A stretch of 5,939 nt of DNA from an uncultured Actinomyces sp. (GTDB lineage Bacteria > Actinomycetota > Actinomycetes > Actinomycetales > Actinomycetaceae). The translations under genes and the position numbers were made by a program. How positions within the stretch are numbered: the stretch's first letter is position 1; every line of letters begins with the position of its first letter. Under the pieces are notes generated by a model. That model was not told where the DNA came from. It saw only the letters and a program-made list of their open reading frames with translations, and made no database searches. Location: assembly GCA_945949035.1 (NCBI GenBank), contig CAMFDH010000092.1:1-5939 (forward strand). The letters are read 5' to 3'. Positions 4,305-5,939 of this stretch are shown in pieces.

Positions 4305-5459
4305 TTACGAACCCTCTCCAGTGCTCCAGACGATAGCGTCTTCGCTGAAGAGTGCCGCGTTCGTAAACTGACGAAACTTCAGGTCTACCGAGTCGTTGTC
4401 GAAGCTGAAAGCAGTGAACGGGTCAGACGAAGCGCCGCCCGCGAGAGGGGTACCGTTCCAGTTCGAGACGTAAACCTCAGGCGAGGAGTAGCCTGCAAGC
4501 TGAACGCGAACGAGAGCCGGAATCTCGACCGAGGATGCCTCGGGGACGAGGTACCAAGCGCCGTCCTCGACGAACTCAGACTCGATGATTCCGCCGATGC
4601 GGCCAAGCGTGTCGCCGGGGAGGTTAGCTCCTGAATAGGTGAGGTTCCCATCCTGGATAGCCATGAGGCCACGAGCAATCGCAATCGAAAGCTCAACGTC
4701 CTGCGACGTACCAACCGGGACAACAAGCTGAAAACGAGCCGGAACCGGAACACGGTTACCGTCTGCGTCCGTACGCTGACTGATCTGGCGGATAGCCGCA
4801 CGAAGAGCCTTGCCTGAGACAGGGGCGTTAGCCGGAAGGTCTTCACCCGAGATCGGGTCGGTGGCTGTGGCGAACGAGCTAGCTGCCGTAACACCCTCGG
4901 TGAGAGCGCGAATCACAACGTACTGGTCAGTCTTCTGGCCCACGCGGAGCATGTCCTGGGGGAAGCGAGTAATCAGCGAGAACGGGTCGTTGACACCGCG
5001 TTCGAGCGACCAGCCAACGCGGAAGCCTCGCTTTTCGACCGCCAGGCTCGTGTCTACCTGTGTGTAGCCGAAGGCGTACTGGTACGTGTCGAGTTCTGCA
5101 ACCTTGGGAGCAATGCGCTGACCATCGTTGTCCTTACCGTGCTCCAGACCGGCCCAGTTGGATTTGAGTGCGTGGAACTGGATGGGGCTGAAGTCAGGTA
5201 CCTGCTCGGTCTGCGTGATCGGAGCGAAGTCGGGCTCTACTTCCTCGTACTGAGGGAGGTTGCGGAGGTTAACAATCGCTGCGAACGAGTGAGGTGCATC
5301 CGAGGTGGAGAGCGACTCGGCCAAGTCCATGCGAGCACGGCTACCTGCGTAACCTCCCTGCTTTGCAGCAGTGATCATCTCGGCCATGCGGTTGACCTTG
5401 CGCTCTGTTACGAACGGGCTGACGGTAAGCTTACCGCCACAAGTGAGGTCGAGTGCCAT
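4305..5459 (-). CDS. Major capsid protein (HK97 fold)
   Basis: The product is 384 residues, a usual size for an HK97-type capsid subunit without a fused scaffold. Recognisable parts in order are: an N-terminal arm (MALDLTCGGKLTVSPFVTER); the strand-rich E-loop/P-domain entry (IVNLRNLPQYEEVEPDF, then VPDFSPIQF, about residues 62-98); KRGFRVGWSLERGVND around 143-158; and a long P-domain helix (PQDMLRVGQKTDQYVVIRAL). The A-domain includes RFQLVVPVGT, then VELSIAIARGLMAIQDG. The C-terminal part holds VRVQLAGYSSPEVYVSN and FTNAALFSEDAIVWSTG. The VPDF segment, the KRGF motif and the late PEV-Y-V-N strand resemble actinophage capsid proteins. It forms the icosahedral shell. ATG at 5459 overlaps the previous stop (TAATG), with GGAG about 11 bases upstream. 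No protease domain or scaffold is fused, so those should be encoded upstream. Confidence 0.85.
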   Translation of the reverse strand: MALDLTCGGKLTVSPFVTERKVNRMAEMITAAKQGGYAGSRARMDLAESLSTSDAPHSFAAIVNLRNLPQYEEVEPDFAPITQTEQVPDFSPIQFHALKSNWAGLEHGKDNDGQRIAPKVAELDTYQYAFGYTQVDTSLAVEKRGFRVGWSLERGVNDPFSLITRFPQDMLRVGQKTDQYVVIRALTEGVTAASSFATATDPISGEDLPANAPVSGKALRAAIRQISQRTDADGNRVPVPARFQLVVPVGTSQDVELSIAIARGLMAIQDGNLTYSGANLPGDTLGRIGGIIESEFVEDGAWYLVPEASSVEIPALVRVQLAGYSSPEVYVSNWNGTPLAGGASSDPFTAFSFDNDSVDLKFRQFTNAALFSEDAIVWSTGEGS

Positions 5460-5890
5460 TAGAGTACGGCTCCAATCAGGATAGGGCCAACTCCGTCAAC
5501 GATAGCGCCGTCGTCGATAACGCCGATCTCGTCGTCGCCAGAGAGGGCAACAGTCTGGGCATCTGCGCCAGCATACACCGTGGTACCTGCTGCGGTTCCG
5601 GTGCCAGCAACGGTCTCACCGTCGTCTGCTCCGGTGATGTTGAAAAGGAACGAACCATCGACAGCTACAGTAGCTGCGGTTTCCTTGTTACCAACGCCGC
5701 CGTTCGGCACGGTACCACCGGTCACACCGGGGATGCCTGCTGCGCGGGTTGCGTCACCACGGGAGGTCAGAGCAACGCCCACCTGGCCCGAGATGTCGTG
5801 AATTACATAGTCACCGGACTCTGTACCCTCGGGAACTTCCCACTCGCGGGTCTTGGACTCGGTGTATTTCTTAAAGATATTGGCGGCCAC
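5459..5890 (-). CDS. Capsid decoration / cement protein (DUF2190-like)
   Basis: The product is 143 residues from GTG at 5890, with AGGAAAGG 7 bases upstream. It has few cysteines or aromatics and is dominated by G, A, T, V and D, as expected for a small beta-rich capsid-binding protein. The first third carries REWEVPEGTESGDYVIHDIS, then GQVGVALTSRGDATRAAGI. This VP-x-GT-x-SGD-V ... G-x-x-GVALT pattern is typical of cement proteins of the DUF2190 type. The middle is a low-complexity linker (VAGTGTAAGTTVYAGADAQ), and the end (IGVIDDGAIVDGVGPILIG) is beta-like. It should trimerise on the outside of the shell and stabilise it. Position directly before the capsid gene, with a 1-base overlap, fits. 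Confidence 0.75.
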   Translation of the reverse strand: MAANIFKKYTESKTREWEVPEGTESGDYVIHDISGQVGVALTSRGDATRAAGIPGVTGGTVPNGGVGNKETAATVAVDGSFLFNITGADDGETVAGTGTAAGTTVYAGADAQTVALSGDDEIGVIDDGAIVDGVGPILIGAVL

Positions 5891-5939
5891 TAGAGTACCT
5901 TTCCTAGTTCGGTTGCGTCCTTAGCTTCCGACACGAAGA
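5890..5939 (-). CDS. C-terminal end of an upstream gene, possibly scaffold or capsid-assembly protein
   Basis: Only the last 15 codons are present (FVSEAKDATELGKVL, then TAG). The charged, helical character fits the C-terminus of a scaffolding protein, and the position before the decoration and capsid genes also fits. A maturation protease is equally possible. The TAG overlaps the GTG of the decoration gene by one base. Confidence 0.45.
   Translation of the reverse strand, partial: FVSEAKDATELGKVL

Noticed and set aside
5453..5893. Plus-strand open frame of 146 codons opposite the decoration gene
   Set aside because: It is a mirror of the decoration gene, which has a ribosome binding site, coupled junctions and a recognisable pattern.

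Overview
The window is a piece of the head and tail structural module of a tailed double-stranded DNA phage or prophage. Every gene I can support lies on the minus strand, so the module reads from high to low coordinates. The long flexible-tail gene order (tail terminator, then major tail tube protein) points to a siphovirus. The protein styles point to an actinobacterial host: an actinophage-like major capsid protein, a DUF6093-like stopper, an actinophage-type tail tube N-terminus, and GTG starts. This host call is inference; GC content looks moderate and I cannot name a host genus.

Layout in transcription order: the last 15 codons of an unidentified gene (5939-5890); a capsid decoration or cement protein (5890-5459); the major capsid protein (5459-4305); a strong hairpin terminator (4291-4262); a free-standing GIY-YIG homing endonuclease (4212-3394); a structured gap of about 320 bases without a convincing gene (3393-3075), holding promoter-like elements and a terminator; a small head fiber protein (3074-2682); a second gap of about 180 bases with a promoter-like element, competing hairpins, a terminator and another promoter-like element (2681-2505). 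Next come the connector and tail genes: head-tail adaptor (2504-2058), head-tail stopper (2054-1614), HK97 gp10-like neck/tail-completion protein (1621-1175), tail terminator (1178-717), a 74-residue unidentified protein (684-460), and the first 153 codons of the major tail protein (460-1), which runs off the window.

Together the genes build the capsid shell, decorate it, close its portal vertex and join it to the tail tube. Within the connector and tail block the genes are tightly packed, with overlaps of 1, 4 and 8 bases and gaps of 3 and 32, which suggests translational coupling. In contrast, the stretch from the capsid gene to the adaptor is broken by three GC-rich hairpin terminators, each followed on the same strand by a TGnTAnAAT-like or TAnAAT element. 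This terminator-promoter punctuation is the most unusual feature. It includes two promoter-structured RNA-terminator units (about 3374-3136 and 2669-2563) that could be small phage RNAs, leaders or attenuators. The homing endonuclease sits between near-identical short direct repeats. I see no defence system, CRISPR array, tRNA or transposon.
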